From: Hymenobacter wooponensis
GTDB lineage: Bacteria > Bacteroidota > Bacteroidia > Cytophagales > Hymenobacteraceae
NCBI RefSeq assembly: GCF_004745865.1
Contig: NZ_SRKZ01000008.1
Coordinates: 62,001 to 126,000 of the forward strand
DNA length: 64,000 nucleotides
Direction: 5' to 3'
Under the pieces are notes generated by a model. It searched no databases. It was given only the letters and a program-made list of their open reading frames with translations, and had not been told where the DNA came from. Shown here in pieces: positions 27,714 to 36,511 of the stretch. The stretch's first letter is position 1. Every line of letters starts with the position of its first letter. A program made the translations under genes and the position numbers.

Positions 27714-27992
27714 ATGACACTTCTCCTACTTTGCCTGTTGTTCTTCAATCTGCTGTGTTTCCTGCTCTTCGCCGCGGATAAACGGAAAGCCCAGCGCAGC
27801 CAGCGGCGCATTGCCGAAAAAACGCTGCACCTGGCTACGCTGCCGGGCGCAGCGCCCGGCGCGTGGGCGGCTATTTTACTGCTGCCCCACAAGAACCGCA
27901 AAGCCTCTTTCTGGGGCGTTACCCTGGTGCTGACGCTGCTGCAAGGGGCGATTCTCTATTGCACGTTACCATATTTTCAGGCGCGGTTTTAA
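27714..27992 (+). CDS. DUF1294 domain-containing small membrane protein
   Basis: A 92-residue membrane protein matching the DUF1294 pattern. An N-terminal helix (LLLLCLLFFNLLCFLLFAAD) is followed by the conserved DKRKAQRSQRRIAEKTLHL, a central PGAWAAILLLPHKNRKASF with the family His-Lys pair, and a second helix (VTLVLTLLQGAILY). The family is widespread and of unknown function; some members are fused to cold-shock domains, which is not the case here. Length is normal. It stands alone, 200 bp before the small gene at 28196. Confidence 0.85.
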   Translation: MTLLLLCLLFFNLLCFLLFAADKRKAQRSQRRIAEKTLHLATLPGAAPGAWAAILLLPHKNRKASFWGVTLVLTLLQGAILYCTLPYFQARF

Positions 27993-28195
27993 CGGGGTCA
28001 AACGGGTTGCCGGCGGGGAAATCAACCGTGCACAAGTCAAGCCGCGGGATTTCATAGGCGTAGATGCAGTCATCGGGTAGGGGGCAAAAGACGATCGTGT
28101 GGCCGTACGTCCGTAACCGATGGTAAATGGTTGCCAACTGTTTTTGCTCGAGGGAGTGCCCCTCGCGTACGCCTCTTGTTACCACGCATACGCCC

Positions 28196-28456
28196 ATGAC
28201 CAAGCAAGACCTACTGGCCACGTTGCTAAGGCTAGACATCAGTCCGGATAGCTACACCTTAGCGGGTGGCCTACCCAACGAAGCCTTTTGCTTGGACCAC
28301 TCCCCGGGCAAATGGGACGTGTACTACAGTGAACGAGGGCAGAAAACTGGGCTGGTTTCTTTTGCCGAGGAGGACGTGGCCTGCAAGTATTTGCTGGGTA
28401 CTCTCATTCAACACGTTTACCTGCTTCGCTTCCCGCTTCCCACCAAGAAAGGGTAG
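28196..28456 (+). CDS. Small conserved hypothetical protein, possibly immunity-like
   Basis: An 86-residue cytoplasmic protein from the ATG at 28196 (MTKQDLLATLLRL). The central pattern GGLPNEAFCLDH, WDVYYSERGQK and EEDVACKYLLGTL is one I associate with short proteins scattered across Firmicutes and Bacteroidota, often close to polymorphic-toxin loci. I recall no assigned function. No toxin gene is visible here. A hairpin that could terminate transcription begins 24 bp after the stop. An immunity role is a guess. Confidence 0.55.
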   Translation: MTKQDLLATLLRLDISPDSYTLAGGLPNEAFCLDHSPGKWDVYYSERGQKTGLVSFAEEDVACKYLLGTLIQHVYLLRFPLPTKKG

Positions 28457-28479
28457 AGCCAAAAGGTAAGCATCGTCGC

Positions 28480-28524
28480 AACTCCTTATTAAGCTCAACC
28501 TACTGTTCAGCTTAATAAGGAGTT
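28480..28524 (+). terminator. Hairpin after the small hypothetical gene
   Basis: AACTCCTTATTAAGCT (28480-28495) pairs perfectly with AGCTTAATAAGGAGTT (28509-28524) around 13 nt. The trailing sequence is T-rich (TTACTTTCT) but not a clean T-run. Probably a terminator. Confidence 0.65.
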
Positions 28525-28829
28525 TACTTTCTATAAGCGCCTGCGCTAGGAAGTACCTTTCCATTCAGGAAACGGTTAGCGGCGGCTTACCTACCTACTT
28601 TTTAGGCGCGCAATTTGTCCCAAGTGGTACTAGCTGGGTTCAATCACTGCAACCAAGGCTGGCCAGCCGAAGGGATTTCTCGCCCGCCGCCCCGGCGAGC
28701 TATACGCAGAGTCGCGCTACATTGTAACCGAAAGCGCCGCTAAGGAATTTTGGCTAGCCGTAGGCCTCTAATGGCTAGGGGCCGCCGTAGGTTCCGGGTG
28801 CTTGTCGGCAAGTGAGAACAGCAGGTAGG

Positions 28830-28968
28830 CTCGTTTTTACCTGCGTTCGGGCCGCTCACCTTCGCGCAGTGGCAGGTATTTCATTTCAAGCACCTGAACC
28901 ATCACCTCTTGCAGTTCGGCCTGCTGCCCCACAGCCTCCTGCCCGAGCGCCGCCCGGAGCTGCTTTAG
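28830..28968 (+). pseudogene. C-terminal remnant of a DUF1569/DinB-like protein
   Basis: In the frame ending at the TAG at 28966-28968, the sequence reads FGPLTFAQWQVFHFKHLNH and then HLLQFGLLP. This is the hallmark C-terminus of DUF1569 (DinB-superfamily) proteins, with its conserved Trp and His residues. No start or N-terminal domain precedes it; upstream DNA is non-coding in this frame. It is a decayed 3' fragment. Confidence 0.65.
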
Positions 28969-29018
28969 CTGGCTCCTACCCCGCTCTACCCAGTGAAACA
29001 CCTCCTCTATGCGCCCCC

Positions 29019-29249
29019 ATGAAAAAGATTCTCATCACCGGTGGCAGCGACGGTATCGGCCTGGCCACCGCCCGTCTCCTCGCCGCCGATGGCACGCAGC
29101 TCACGCTGGTAGCTCGCAACACTGCCAAGCTGCTAGACGCCGTGCGCAGCCTGCCCGGCCCCGGCCACACCGGACTGGCTGTCGACTTGCCCAAACCCGA
29201 GGGCGTGGGTCTGGTGTTTCAGAGCTGTTTTTCGGAGCTACTTAGCTGA
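29019..29249 (+). pseudogene. N-terminal fragment of a short-chain dehydrogenase (SDR)
   Basis: The ATG at 29019 begins MKKILITGGSDGIGLATARL, an intact TGxxxGIG cofactor motif, followed by TLVARNTAKLLDAV. The frame stops after 76 residues, long before the catalytic Tyr-x3-Lys. The sequence after DLPKPEGVG is unrelated, so the gene is a 3'-truncated remnant. It converges with, and overlaps by 8 bp, the intact SDR gene on the other strand. Confidence 0.75.
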
Positions 29250-30000
29250 ACTTGCTCGAAGGAGCCACGGTCCGGCCACCGTCTACTACCAGTTCGGCGC
29301 CTGTGATAAAGCTGGCCTTCTGTGACAGCAAAAAGATAACCGCGTGCGCAACATCTTCTGGCTGACCAACGCGTCCCAGCGGGACAATGGCCCCCATTTT
29401 GGCCGCCGCGCCCGCACCCGCTGCGTTTTCAATCATTGGCGTATCAATTGGCCCCGGTATCACGATGTTGACCCGGATGCCGTCGCTGGCCAACTCCGCG
29501 GCCGCGGTGCGCGTCATAGCCGCCACCGCCGCCTTGCTACCCGAATAGGCAATGGCCCCGGGAGCCCCCCGTACGCCGGCTTCCGAGCCAATATTGACAA
29601 TCGAGCCGCCGCCATTTCGGCGCAGGGCAGGCACGACGTGCTTCATGCCGAGTAGCTGCCCGAGTTGGTTGATGCGCAAGCCCGCCATCACCGTCTCGGC
29701 ATCCACCTCTGTTACGAGCCCCGTAATCGTGACGCCCGCGTTGTTCACCAACCCGGTAATCTTCCCGAACTCCGCCTCGGTGTAGGCCACCAGTTCCGCC
29801 CAGTCCGCTTCCACGCCCACATCTTGCCGGCGGAACCGAACTTGTTGCCCCAGTTCGTCAGCCAGGCGTTGACCATCGGCTTCATCTCGCCCCGTAAACA
29901 CAACCTGGGCGCCGGCCGCCACCAACAGCCGCACTTCCGCTTCGCCTTGGCCGCGGGTACCGCCCGTGATGATAATCACGTCTCCTTGCATCTCATTCAT
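29242..30000 (-). CDS. SDR family oxidoreductase
   Basis: A classical short-chain dehydrogenase of 252 residues from the ATG at 30000. The cofactor motif TGGTRGQGEAE lies at residues 12-22, with NNAGVT at 86-91. The catalytic set is N111, S139 and YSGSK (Y152, K156), and IPGPIDTPM lies near 185. It likely oxidises or reduces a hydroxyl/keto group using NAD(P)H. The start codon overlaps the tetR stop as ATGA, so the two genes form a coupled operon. The SDR is presumably the target of the TetR regulator through two upstream operators. The glycine motif with Gln-Gly (RGQGE) in place of Gly-Ile-Gly is a common variant. Confidence 0.93.
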   Translation of the reverse strand: MNEMQGDVIIITGGTRGQGEAEVRLLVAAGAQVVFTGRDEADGQRLADELGQQVRFRRQDVGVEADWAELVAYTEAEFGKITGLVNNAGVTITGLVTEVDAETVMAGLRINQLGQLLGMKHVVPALRRNGGGSIVNIGSEAGVRGAPGAIAYSGSKAAVAAMTRTAAAELASDGIRVNIVIPGPIDTPMIENAAGAGAAAKMGAIVPLGRVGQPEDVAHAVIFLLSQKASFITGAELVVDGGRTVAPSSKFS

Positions 30001-30593
30001 AGGTTTTGTTGGGGTTGGTTGGGGATAAGAAAAGGGTGGTAGGCTTCTGCGAGCAGACCAGCAAGTGGTTGCTGTCCATCGCTGGCAATCCACTCTCGCA
30101 CGGCCAGGCGCAAGCCGGACAGGGCGAGGGCCGAGGCCATCCGGCTGTGGGTGGAGGGGGCCCCGTGGGCTATCAGCGTGGTAGCCAACAGGTCTTCCCA
30201 CAGGAGGTATTTTTCGTGCGAGCGGGCCCGGAGCGAAGGCGTCTGCTCAATCAAGCGGCCAACCGCCAACGAGAGGGCGTACTGCTCCGGGTGCTGGTCA
30301 ACATGGCGCATGACGGCACGTAAAGCCGCCTGCAGGGGGGGAGCCGCATCAGCTAGCCCTGTCAGCTGATTAACCAGCTCGGGGCCCGTGGCAGCCGTCC
30401 AAGCCAAAGCCATATCCTCTTTTGTGGCAAAGTACCGGAACACGCTCCGTCTGGAAACACCGGCTGCTGCCGCAATCATGTCTACGGTCGTTTCCGCAAA
30501 GCCATCCGCTAAGAATAACTGAATCGCTGCGTCGACAATTTTTGTACGAACAGCCTTGGCATTACTAGCCCGAATAGGTATTGAAGGAGCCAT
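29997..30593 (-). CDS. TetR family transcriptional regulator
   Basis: A 198-residue repressor from the ATG at 30593 (MAPSIPIRA). The N-terminal DNA-binding domain includes KIVDAAIQLFLADGFAET and VDMIAAAAGVSRRSVFRYF (about residues 20-60). The remainder is the helical ligand-binding domain. It is the first gene of an operon with the SDR gene, coupled through an ATGA overlap. Two palindromic sites of the form TATGnCAC-N3-GTGCC lie 43 and 96 bp upstream of the start and are the likely operators for autoregulation. The upstream ATG at 30665 would put the start inside the first operator and is less likely. Confidence 0.93.
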   Translation of the reverse strand: MAPSIPIRASNAKAVRTKIVDAAIQLFLADGFAETTVDMIAAAAGVSRRSVFRYFATKEDMALAWTAATGPELVNQLTGLADAAPPLQAALRAVMRHVDQHPEQYALSLAVGRLIEQTPSLRARSHEKYLLWEDLLATTLIAHGAPSTHSRMASALALSGLRLAVREWIASDGQQPLAGLLAEAYHPFLIPNQPQQNL

Positions 30594-30636
30594 AAACCGG
30601 AGGAAACAATTTGCGAGTTCAGCCGAGCGAGCTGCA

Positions 30637-30659
30637 AATATGGCACTTAGTGCCATATT
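30637..30659. promoter_or_regulatory. Palindromic TetR operator 1
   Basis: AATATGGCAC-TTA-GTGCCATATT has perfect 10-bp arms. It lies 43 bp upstream of the tetR start. A second, imperfect copy follows 53 bp further, centre to centre, which is about five helical turns. Confidence 0.8.
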
Positions 30660-30689
30660 AAACAATCTTTTTAGGGATAATGACCACAG

Positions 30690-30712
30690 AATATGACACT
30701 AAGTGCCTAGGC
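30690..30712. promoter_or_regulatory. Imperfect TetR operator 2
   Basis: AATATGACAC-TAA-GTGCC keeps the left arm of operator 1 with one change and half of the right arm. It lies on the same helical face as operator 1 and directly abuts the AraC remnant at 30723. Confidence 0.6.
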
Positions 30713-30722
30713 TCAATGCGTT

Positions 30723-31022
30723 AGGGCGCAGTATGTGGGTCGCACCAACCCCCTCAATGCCAAGGTGAAAGAAGTCGCCGGCTGCTCCACCACCGCCCAC
30801 ATCAACGAGCGGCTGCTGGCCGAAGCCAAGCTGCTGCTCACCCACACCGACTGGCCTATAGCTGACATTGCCGACCGCCTGGGCTTCGAGTACACGTCCT
30901 ACTTCACCAGCTTTTTCAAGAAGCACACCGCCACCACGCCGCTGGCGTTTCGCCGCGCGCCCCTGGCCGTGGCCATGGTTTTAAGCTGCTTGCCACTTAC
31001 GGGTAGAGCCAATTCAGGCTGA
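30723..31022 (+). pseudogene. C-terminal remnant of an AraC family regulator
   Basis: The frame encodes NPLNAKVKEVAGCSTTAHIN followed by AKLLLTHTDWPIADIADRLG and SYFTSFFKKHTATTPLAFRR. This is the second half of an AraC DNA-binding domain. The effector domain and the first helix-turn-helix are missing; homology begins right after operator 2. The C-terminal tail after FRR looks aberrant. It is a 5'-truncated pseudogene. A GTG at 30735 could initiate a short peptide, but no function is expected. Confidence 0.75.
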
Positions 31023-31035
31023 GGTGTCGCGGCCG

Positions 31036-32106
31036 TTAACGCGCCTGCTGCTCCTTGGCTAAGTTGTTGGCCACGGGCTCATTCAGCTCCGTCATAATCT
31101 CCGCAAACAGCCTAGCCGATTTCAGCCGATCTTCCGGCGCGTACATGGTGGAGGCGGTAATGAGCTCATCGGCCCGGGTTTCGGCTAGAAACGCTTGCAG
31201 CTGCTGCTTCACGGTTTGCTTGCTGCCAACGAAGGAGTATTTCAGCATTTGCTGCACGGCCGGGTGCTGCCACATCTCCTGCAGCTCTTCGGTCATGGCC
31301 GTGGGGGGCTGCAACGCCTCTTTGGTACCCGTTAGTATCCCGACAAACATGCGAATGAGGGTGGTAAACAGCCGTTGGGCTTCCTCATCGGTATCGGCTA
31401 TGTAGGCATTGATGGCCACCAGCGTGTAGGGCTGCTTCAGTACTGCCGAAGGCGTAAACTCTTCGTGGTAAATCTTCAGCGCGTTGTGCAGGTGCGTGGA
31501 GGCGAAGTGGCTGGCAAACGCGTAGGGCAGGCCCAGCTTGGCCGCTAAATGCGCGCTGTCGGTGCTGGAGCCGAGGATGTAGAGCGGCACGTCGGTGCCC
31601 TCGGCCACCGGGGCCCGGACGCTGGCCTGCTTGTTTGCCGCCGAGAAGTACTGCTGGATTTTGCTGATTTCCTGGGGGAAGGCGCGGGCAGCCGGCAGGA
31701 AATCCGCCCGGATGGCCTGCGCGGTTTGCGAGTCGGTGCCCGGCGCCCGGCCCAGCCCCAAATCGATGCGGCCCGGGTACAAATGCGCCAGCGTGCCGAA
31801 CTGTTCGGCCACAATTAACGGCGAGTGATTGGGCAGCATGATGCCGCCCGAGCCTACCCGGATGCTTTTTGTATTCTCGGCCACGTAGCCAATGAGCAGG
31901 GAAGGCGCGCTGCTGCCGATGTTGTCGGAATTATGATGTTCGGCCAGCCAATAGCGGTGGTAGCCGGTGGCTTCGGCGGTCTGGGCCAGGGCCAGCGAGT
32001 TGTGCAGGGTCTGCTGGATGGTGTCGCCTTGCGAGACGATGGCCAGGTCCAGGATGGAGTAAGCAACGGGTTGCTTCTCCGAATTGGGGTTACCGTTGAT
32101 GGACAT
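31036..32106 (-). CDS. LLM class flavin-dependent oxidoreductase
   Basis: A luciferase-like monooxygenase of 356 residues. The family features are YHRYWLAEHHNSDNIGSSAP near residue 50, RVGSGGIMLPNHSPL near 85 and LYPGRIDLGLGRAPGTD near 110. The last is typical of the MsnO8-like subgroup that uses reduced FMN without a fused reductase. The TIM-barrel length is normal. It is monocistronic, ending 14 bp from the converging AraC remnant. The substrate is unknown. Confidence 0.93.
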   Translation of the reverse strand: MSINGNPNSEKQPVAYSILDLAIVSQGDTIQQTLHNSLALAQTAEATGYHRYWLAEHHNSDNIGSSAPSLLIGYVAENTKSIRVGSGGIMLPNHSPLIVAEQFGTLAHLYPGRIDLGLGRAPGTDSQTAQAIRADFLPAARAFPQEISKIQQYFSAANKQASVRAPVAEGTDVPLYILGSSTDSAHLAAKLGLPYAFASHFASTHLHNALKIYHEEFTPSAVLKQPYTLVAINAYIADTDEEAQRLFTTLIRMFVGILTGTKEALQPPTAMTEELQEMWQHPAVQQMLKYSFVGSKQTVKQQLQAFLAETRADELITASTMYAPEDRLKSARLFAEIMTELNEPVANNLAKEQQAR

Positions 32107-32744
32107 GATTTCTTTTTTTGAAGGAGCCGCGGGTGGCCGCTGCGCTACTGCTCAACAAAGCAATTGCGCGGTGGTTATCAGCCTGGCAGTGGGGGAAGTG
32201 GCGGCCCGGTTCGCCGCCGCGGAGTTTACTGCAACGCCGGGGCAGCGCAACTGCCCTAGGCCTGCTTTGCCGCGCCAACCGCTAGCAACCAGTTGGTGGC
32301 CACCACCATGACGTATTCCTGCGGGCACTCTCATTGAGGCAGTTTATACCGCCCCCCTAGAGTAGCCCTAAGAGGGAAGAATAGGTTCTATTAGAGCAGC
32401 CATACTAAGCAGTTCGGACTCGACCAGAAATACTGGCTGGAGCATTAACGGACTTGGCAGCGCCTAAGTGAAGCTACGCTGCTTAGGGGTATTTAGGCTT
32501 CTAGGCCTGCCTAAGAACCGGCGACTGGTCTTGTTGCTGCCCGCGCTGACCGGGATGGGAAGGACGCCCCCACCCTGGCCGACCGGACGAGTAGCCGTAC
32601 CCGCGCCGGGGCCGGGTGAGCAAGCAACTGCTGATTGCTCTCAGCAGCTGAAACTTTTCGCCCGGCCTTAATGGTATGGACTCTTAGTGCTGGCTGGCTG
32701 TCGGCACGATGTCAGTTACCCTGCTTTGTCTTTTCGCTGCTCGT
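32107..32744. other. Intergenic region before the sensor kinase
   Basis: About 640 bases between the LLM gene and the histidine kinase. No protein-like frame, repeat or clear promoter match was found. Both genes are transcribed away from it, so it must contain two promoters. Confidence 0.4.
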
Positions 32745-35447
32745 ATGACGCTTGCTGCCCCGCTCGACAGTCTGACGCTGACCGCGGTTTTCCACGCTTT
32801 ACCGGGGGCCTACCTCCTGCTGTCCCCCGACTTTATTATTGAGGAGGTTAGCAATACGTACCTAGCCGAAACCCTGACGGAGCGCCACCAGCTCCTCGGG
32901 CGCTACCTCTTCGAGGTGTTTCCCGATAATCCGCAAGCCCTGGAGGCCCACGCCGTGCATAACCTGCGGGCTTCCCTGGAGCAAGTCTTGGCCACCAAGC
33001 AGCCCCACCAGATGGCCTTGCAGCACTACGATGTACCCAACCCCGAGCAGCCGGGCCAGTTCACGGAGCGCTACTGGCTGCCCGCTAACACGCCTATTGT
33101 CGACGCCGAGGGGCGGGTGCGCCACCTCCTGCACAGCGTAGTCAACGTCACCGACCAGCAGCGCGCCCACGCCCAACTGGGCGAAAGCCAGCGCCGGGAG
33201 CGAGCGGCCCAGACGGAAGCAAACCACTTGGTGCGCGCCACCATTGATAGTTCGCTGGCAATCATCCAAGCCTTTGAGGCCGTGCGCGATGCCGCCGGCC
33301 GGATCGTAGACTTCCGCTGGACCCTGGTCAACAAGCAGGCGGCGGCTCAGTACAACACGGACCCGGTAGGGCAACGGCTATTAGCCCTTAACCCGGGCGT
33401 AGTAGAAGCCGGTATCTTTGCGCGTTTCGTGCAGGTGGTGGAAAGCGGCCAGCCGCAGGCCTACGAGCAGGAATACCGCCACGAACAGTACAACGGGTGG
33501 TTTGAGCAGTCGGTCGTGCGCCTGGGCGATGGGGTCGTGAGCACCACCACGGACATCACCACGCGCAAGCAGGCGGAAGCCGCCCTGCGGCACTCCGAAG
33601 AGCGATTTCGCGCCCTGGTAACCCAGGCCGCCGTGGGCATCGCCGAAACGGAAGAGGAGCGCTTTACTTACGTCAACGACCGTTTTTGCACCATCACGGG
33701 CTACTCCCGCGCCGAGCTGCTGGGAAAGCTGGTCCGCGACATCACGCATCCGGACGATGCCGCGCGCGACCTGCCCTTGCTGCGGCACCTCTACGCCACG
33801 GGCGAGCCGTTTACGGTCGACAAGCGCTACGTGCGCCCCGATGGCTCACCGGTGTGGACCCTGGCCAGCGTGACCTCCCTGCAGTGTGCGCCGGGCCACC
33901 CCAACCGGGGCTTTGCCGCTTGCATTGATGTCACGGACCGCAAATGGGCCGAGCAGGAGCTACTGGCCGCTCACGCCCGCACCATCGACATCCTGGAGAG
34001 CACCACCGATGCCTTTTATGCCTTGGATGCCGAGTTTCGCTTCACCTACGTCAACCAACGGGCTGCCCGGCTTTGGGGCCGCAGCCCCGCCGCCCTGCTG
34101 GGGCGGCATTATTGGACGGAGTTTCCCTCGGCCGTGGGCAGCGAATCGTACAAGTATCACTACCAGGTGCAGCAAGAAGGCCGCCCCCGGCAGTACGAAA
34201 CCGTATCGCCGCTGTTGGGCACCTGGATTGACGTTAACATTTACCCCGGGCCGCAGGGTGGGCTGTCGGTATTCTTCCGCGACATCACCGAGCGCAAACG
34301 CACGGAGCAAGCCCTGCGGCACTCCCAGGAGCGGCTGCAGCAGGCTCTGTCCATTGAAACCGTGGGCGTGCTCTTCTTCGATTTGGAAGGCCGCATCCAC
34401 GACGCCAATGAGGCGTTTCAGCGCCTGAGCGGCTACTCCCACGAGGAGTTTGTCAGCGGGAAGGTGCGCTGGGATGAGGTGACGCCCCCGGAGTTTATGG
34501 CCGTCACCCGTGCTTCCCAGCGCGAGTTGCTCACCCACGGCAAAAACACGCCCTACGAAAAGCAGTACGTCCGGCCGGATGGCTCGCGCTGGTGGGGGTT
34601 GTTCGCCGGCAAGCGCCTGAGCGACCGGGAATGCGTGGAGTTTGTGGTAGATATCACCGAATTCAAGCAAGCGCAGCACCAGTTGCACGATTTTAACCGG
34701 CAGCTGCAGCGCATGAACACTGACCTGGACAACTTTATCTACACGGCCTCGCACGATTTGAAAGCGCCCATTGCCAACATTGAAGGGCTGCTGCAGGCCC
34801 TGCAACACGAGTTGCCGGCGCAGGCATACGTGGGCAGTGTGTCGACCATTCTGCACCTGATGCAAGAGTCCACGGCGCGCTTTGGCCGCACCATTGGGCA
34901 CCTGACCGACATCTCCCGCTTGCAGAAAGAGTTCGACCAGCCGGTCACGCCCGTGAGCCTAACCCGCGTGGTGGCCGAGGTGCAGTCGGATCTGGCACCG
35001 TTACTGGCGCAGACTGGGGCGCAGGTCGCCGTGGCGGTGCCGGAACACGTGACGCTGACTTTTTCGGAGAAAAACCTGCGCTCCGTAGTGTACAACCTGC
35101 TGAGCAACGCGCTCAAATACCGCCACCCCGACCGGGTGCCCCGGGTCCGGCTTAGCTACCAGGACCAGGGGCCGTATCAGGTCCTGTCCGTGCAGGACAA
35201 TGGCCTGGGGCTGGATTTGTCGCAGGGGAAAGAGAAGCTGTTTGCCATGTTCCAGCGCCTGCACACCCACGTGGAGGGCTCGGGCGTCGGCCTCTACATG
35301 ATCAAGCGCATGGTCGAGAATATCGGCGGCCGAATTGAGGTGCACAGTCAGCTTGATCAAGGGTCCACCTTTCTGGTCTACTTTCCGCAGGGCCCCGTAT
35401 TCCAGGAGGCGGCAGTTGCTGACCAGGGGTGCCAAGCGCGCCCTTAG
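32745..35447 (+). CDS. Multi-PAS sensor histidine kinase
   Basis: A cytoplasmic-looking kinase of 900 residues from the ATG at 32745 (MTLAAPLDSL); no membrane segment is evident. It carries about five PAS/PAC modules. The first is at the N-terminus (LLLSPDFIIEEVSNTYL). The third is clear (HSEERFRALVTQAAVGIAET, then TGYSRAELLGKLVRDITHPD), the fourth has LESTTDAFYALDAEFRFTYV and the fifth FDLEGRIHDANEAFQRLSGY. The kinase core has the H-box IYTASHDLKAPIANIEG with the phospho-accepting His near residue 670, the N-box NLLSNALKY, the G1 box DNGLGLDL and the G2 box GSGVGLYMIKRM. No response regulator gene is nearby, so it is an orphan. The signal is unknown. Confidence 0.93.
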   Translation: MTLAAPLDSLTLTAVFHALPGAYLLLSPDFIIEEVSNTYLAETLTERHQLLGRYLFEVFPDNPQALEAHAVHNLRASLEQVLATKQPHQMALQHYDVPNPEQPGQFTERYWLPANTPIVDAEGRVRHLLHSVVNVTDQQRAHAQLGESQRRERAAQTEANHLVRATIDSSLAIIQAFEAVRDAAGRIVDFRWTLVNKQAAAQYNTDPVGQRLLALNPGVVEAGIFARFVQVVESGQPQAYEQEYRHEQYNGWFEQSVVRLGDGVVSTTTDITTRKQAEAALRHSEERFRALVTQAAVGIAETEEERFTYVNDRFCTITGYSRAELLGKLVRDITHPDDAARDLPLLRHLYATGEPFTVDKRYVRPDGSPVWTLASVTSLQCAPGHPNRGFAACIDVTDRKWAEQELLAAHARTIDILESTTDAFYALDAEFRFTYVNQRAARLWGRSPAALLGRHYWTEFPSAVGSESYKYHYQVQQEGRPRQYETVSPLLGTWIDVNIYPGPQGGLSVFFRDITERKRTEQALRHSQERLQQALSIETVGVLFFDLEGRIHDANEAFQRLSGYSHEEFVSGKVRWDEVTPPEFMAVTRASQRELLTHGKNTPYEKQYVRPDGSRWWGLFAGKRLSDRECVEFVVDITEFKQAQHQLHDFNRQLQRMNTDLDNFIYTASHDLKAPIANIEGLLQALQHELPAQAYVGSVSTILHLMQESTARFGRTIGHLTDISRLQKEFDQPVTPVSLTRVVAEVQSDLAPLLAQTGAQVAVAVPEHVTLTFSEKNLRSVVYNLLSNALKYRHPDRVPRVRLSYQDQGPYQVLSVQDNGLGLDLSQGKEKLFAMFQRLHTHVEGSGVGLYMIKRMVENIGGRIEVHSQLDQGSTFLVYFPQGPVFQEAAVADQGCQARP

Positions 35448-35504
35448 CCCGAGTTGAAACAACCAACCGGGTCGAGGGAGGGCTGCCCGGGGTGGCGGTG
35501 GAGG

Positions 35505-36203
35505 TCACGCCGCGGCACCCGCTCGGGAGGCGGAAGGGCGCGACCACGGGATTCGCAACCGGCTCCTTGCCCGACATCTTTGAGCTATCCCCTCTCCGCC
35601 TGCCGGCAAGGTACGCACTGAGGCCTCAGCGTTCGGGCGACAGCGGCAGAATGGGCGCCGTAAAACTGGAGCCGAACTGGCCGCTCGAACAGCGGCCAGT
35701 TCGGCCGGAGCTTTCCGCTGCTGCTGCTGGGTACCCCTCTCTGCCGGCGGCCCGTCCAGCCTCGGGAGCACTGGCTCAGGAGGGGAGGAGCGCCGTCGGG
35801 GGCGGGGGGCGGCGGAATCTACCTCGGCCGGATTCTGCTCGCGCGCGGACGCTTTCCGTTTCCGAGCTTGCTTCGTGCGCACGTTGGTAAGCTTTTCCGC
35901 CAACTCATCCGCCGTTTCCGCCAGGAGCTGGCTTTCCTTTGCCGCCAGTTCCTGGTCCGAGAAATGCGTGGTAAGTACCAGGGTCAGCTCATCCGACAGC
36001 TTTTGCTTGATCTGCTTCGGCTTGAGCGCATTAGCGGCCCGCTTTTCCTGCTTTGCTTGCGCCCGGTCCAGCTGCTCAGCGAGGAGATAGAGTGCTTTCA
36101 GCACGCCTTTCGGGGGCTTTCCACCCGGCAGCGTTACCCGGCTGAGTTGCGGGGCCAATTGCTGGGACAGTTCTTGGACGAGGGCTTGTTTGTGTGGTTT
36201 CAC
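35505..36203 (-). CDS. Hypothetical Lys/Ala/Gln-rich helical protein
   Basis: From the GTG at 36203 the frame encodes VKPHKQALVQELSQQL, then a long amphipathic helical region (residues about 5-115) including KGVLKALYLLAEQLDRAQAK and ELAAKESQLLAETADELAEK. A basic, low-complexity tail follows (KQARKRKASAREQ). The N-terminal half reads like a real protein of the histone-like or phasin-like small helical type; the last 80 residues could be non-coding read-through. No family was recognised. It converges with the sensor kinase gene, 57 bp away. Confidence 0.5.
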   Translation of the reverse strand: MKPHKQALVQELSQQLAPQLSRVTLPGGKPPKGVLKALYLLAEQLDRAQAKQEKRAANALKPKQIKQKLSDELTLVLTTHFSDQELAAKESQLLAETADELAEKLTNVRTKQARKRKASAREQNPAEVDSAAPRPRRRSSPPEPVLPRLDGPPAERGTQQQQRKAPAELAAVRAASSAPVLRRPFCRCRPNAEASVRTLPAGGEGIAQRCRARSRLRIPWSRPSASRAGAAA

Positions 36204-36511
36204 GGAGGGAAGAGATGTTCCGGCGCAGGCCCTGCCGGCCAACGCCTAGAATAGGTGAGGTTTTCTGAGAAGGAAGTACAGTCAGTGCAAGGGCAACAAG
36301 TTGGATCGCGGAAGGCGGCCCGCCCCGGAGCGGATTAGCAGCTGGCCGCGACATCCCGCGCAGGGGCTCCACTGCGAGCCCACCTCGTGCGCAGGCTAAG
36401 CCAGTGCTGGGAGGGGAGCCGTGGCCTAGCCGGGGGCCAGGGGCGGGGAGCCGCGGCTAGGGGGAGAGCAGGGTGGCAGGGGGCCTTCATGGGGGCCGGC
36501 CAGCGGAAAGG

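Noticed and set aside
27919..28239. Minus-strand frame of 106 codons between the DUF1294 gene and the small gene at 28196
   Set aside because: The part HTIVFCPLPDDCIYAYEI looks protein-like, but the frame overlaps both neighbours and no family was recognised.
28650..28771. Frame ending SAAKEFWLAVGL before a stop near 28770
   Set aside because: It may be another gene remnant, but it is too short to assign.
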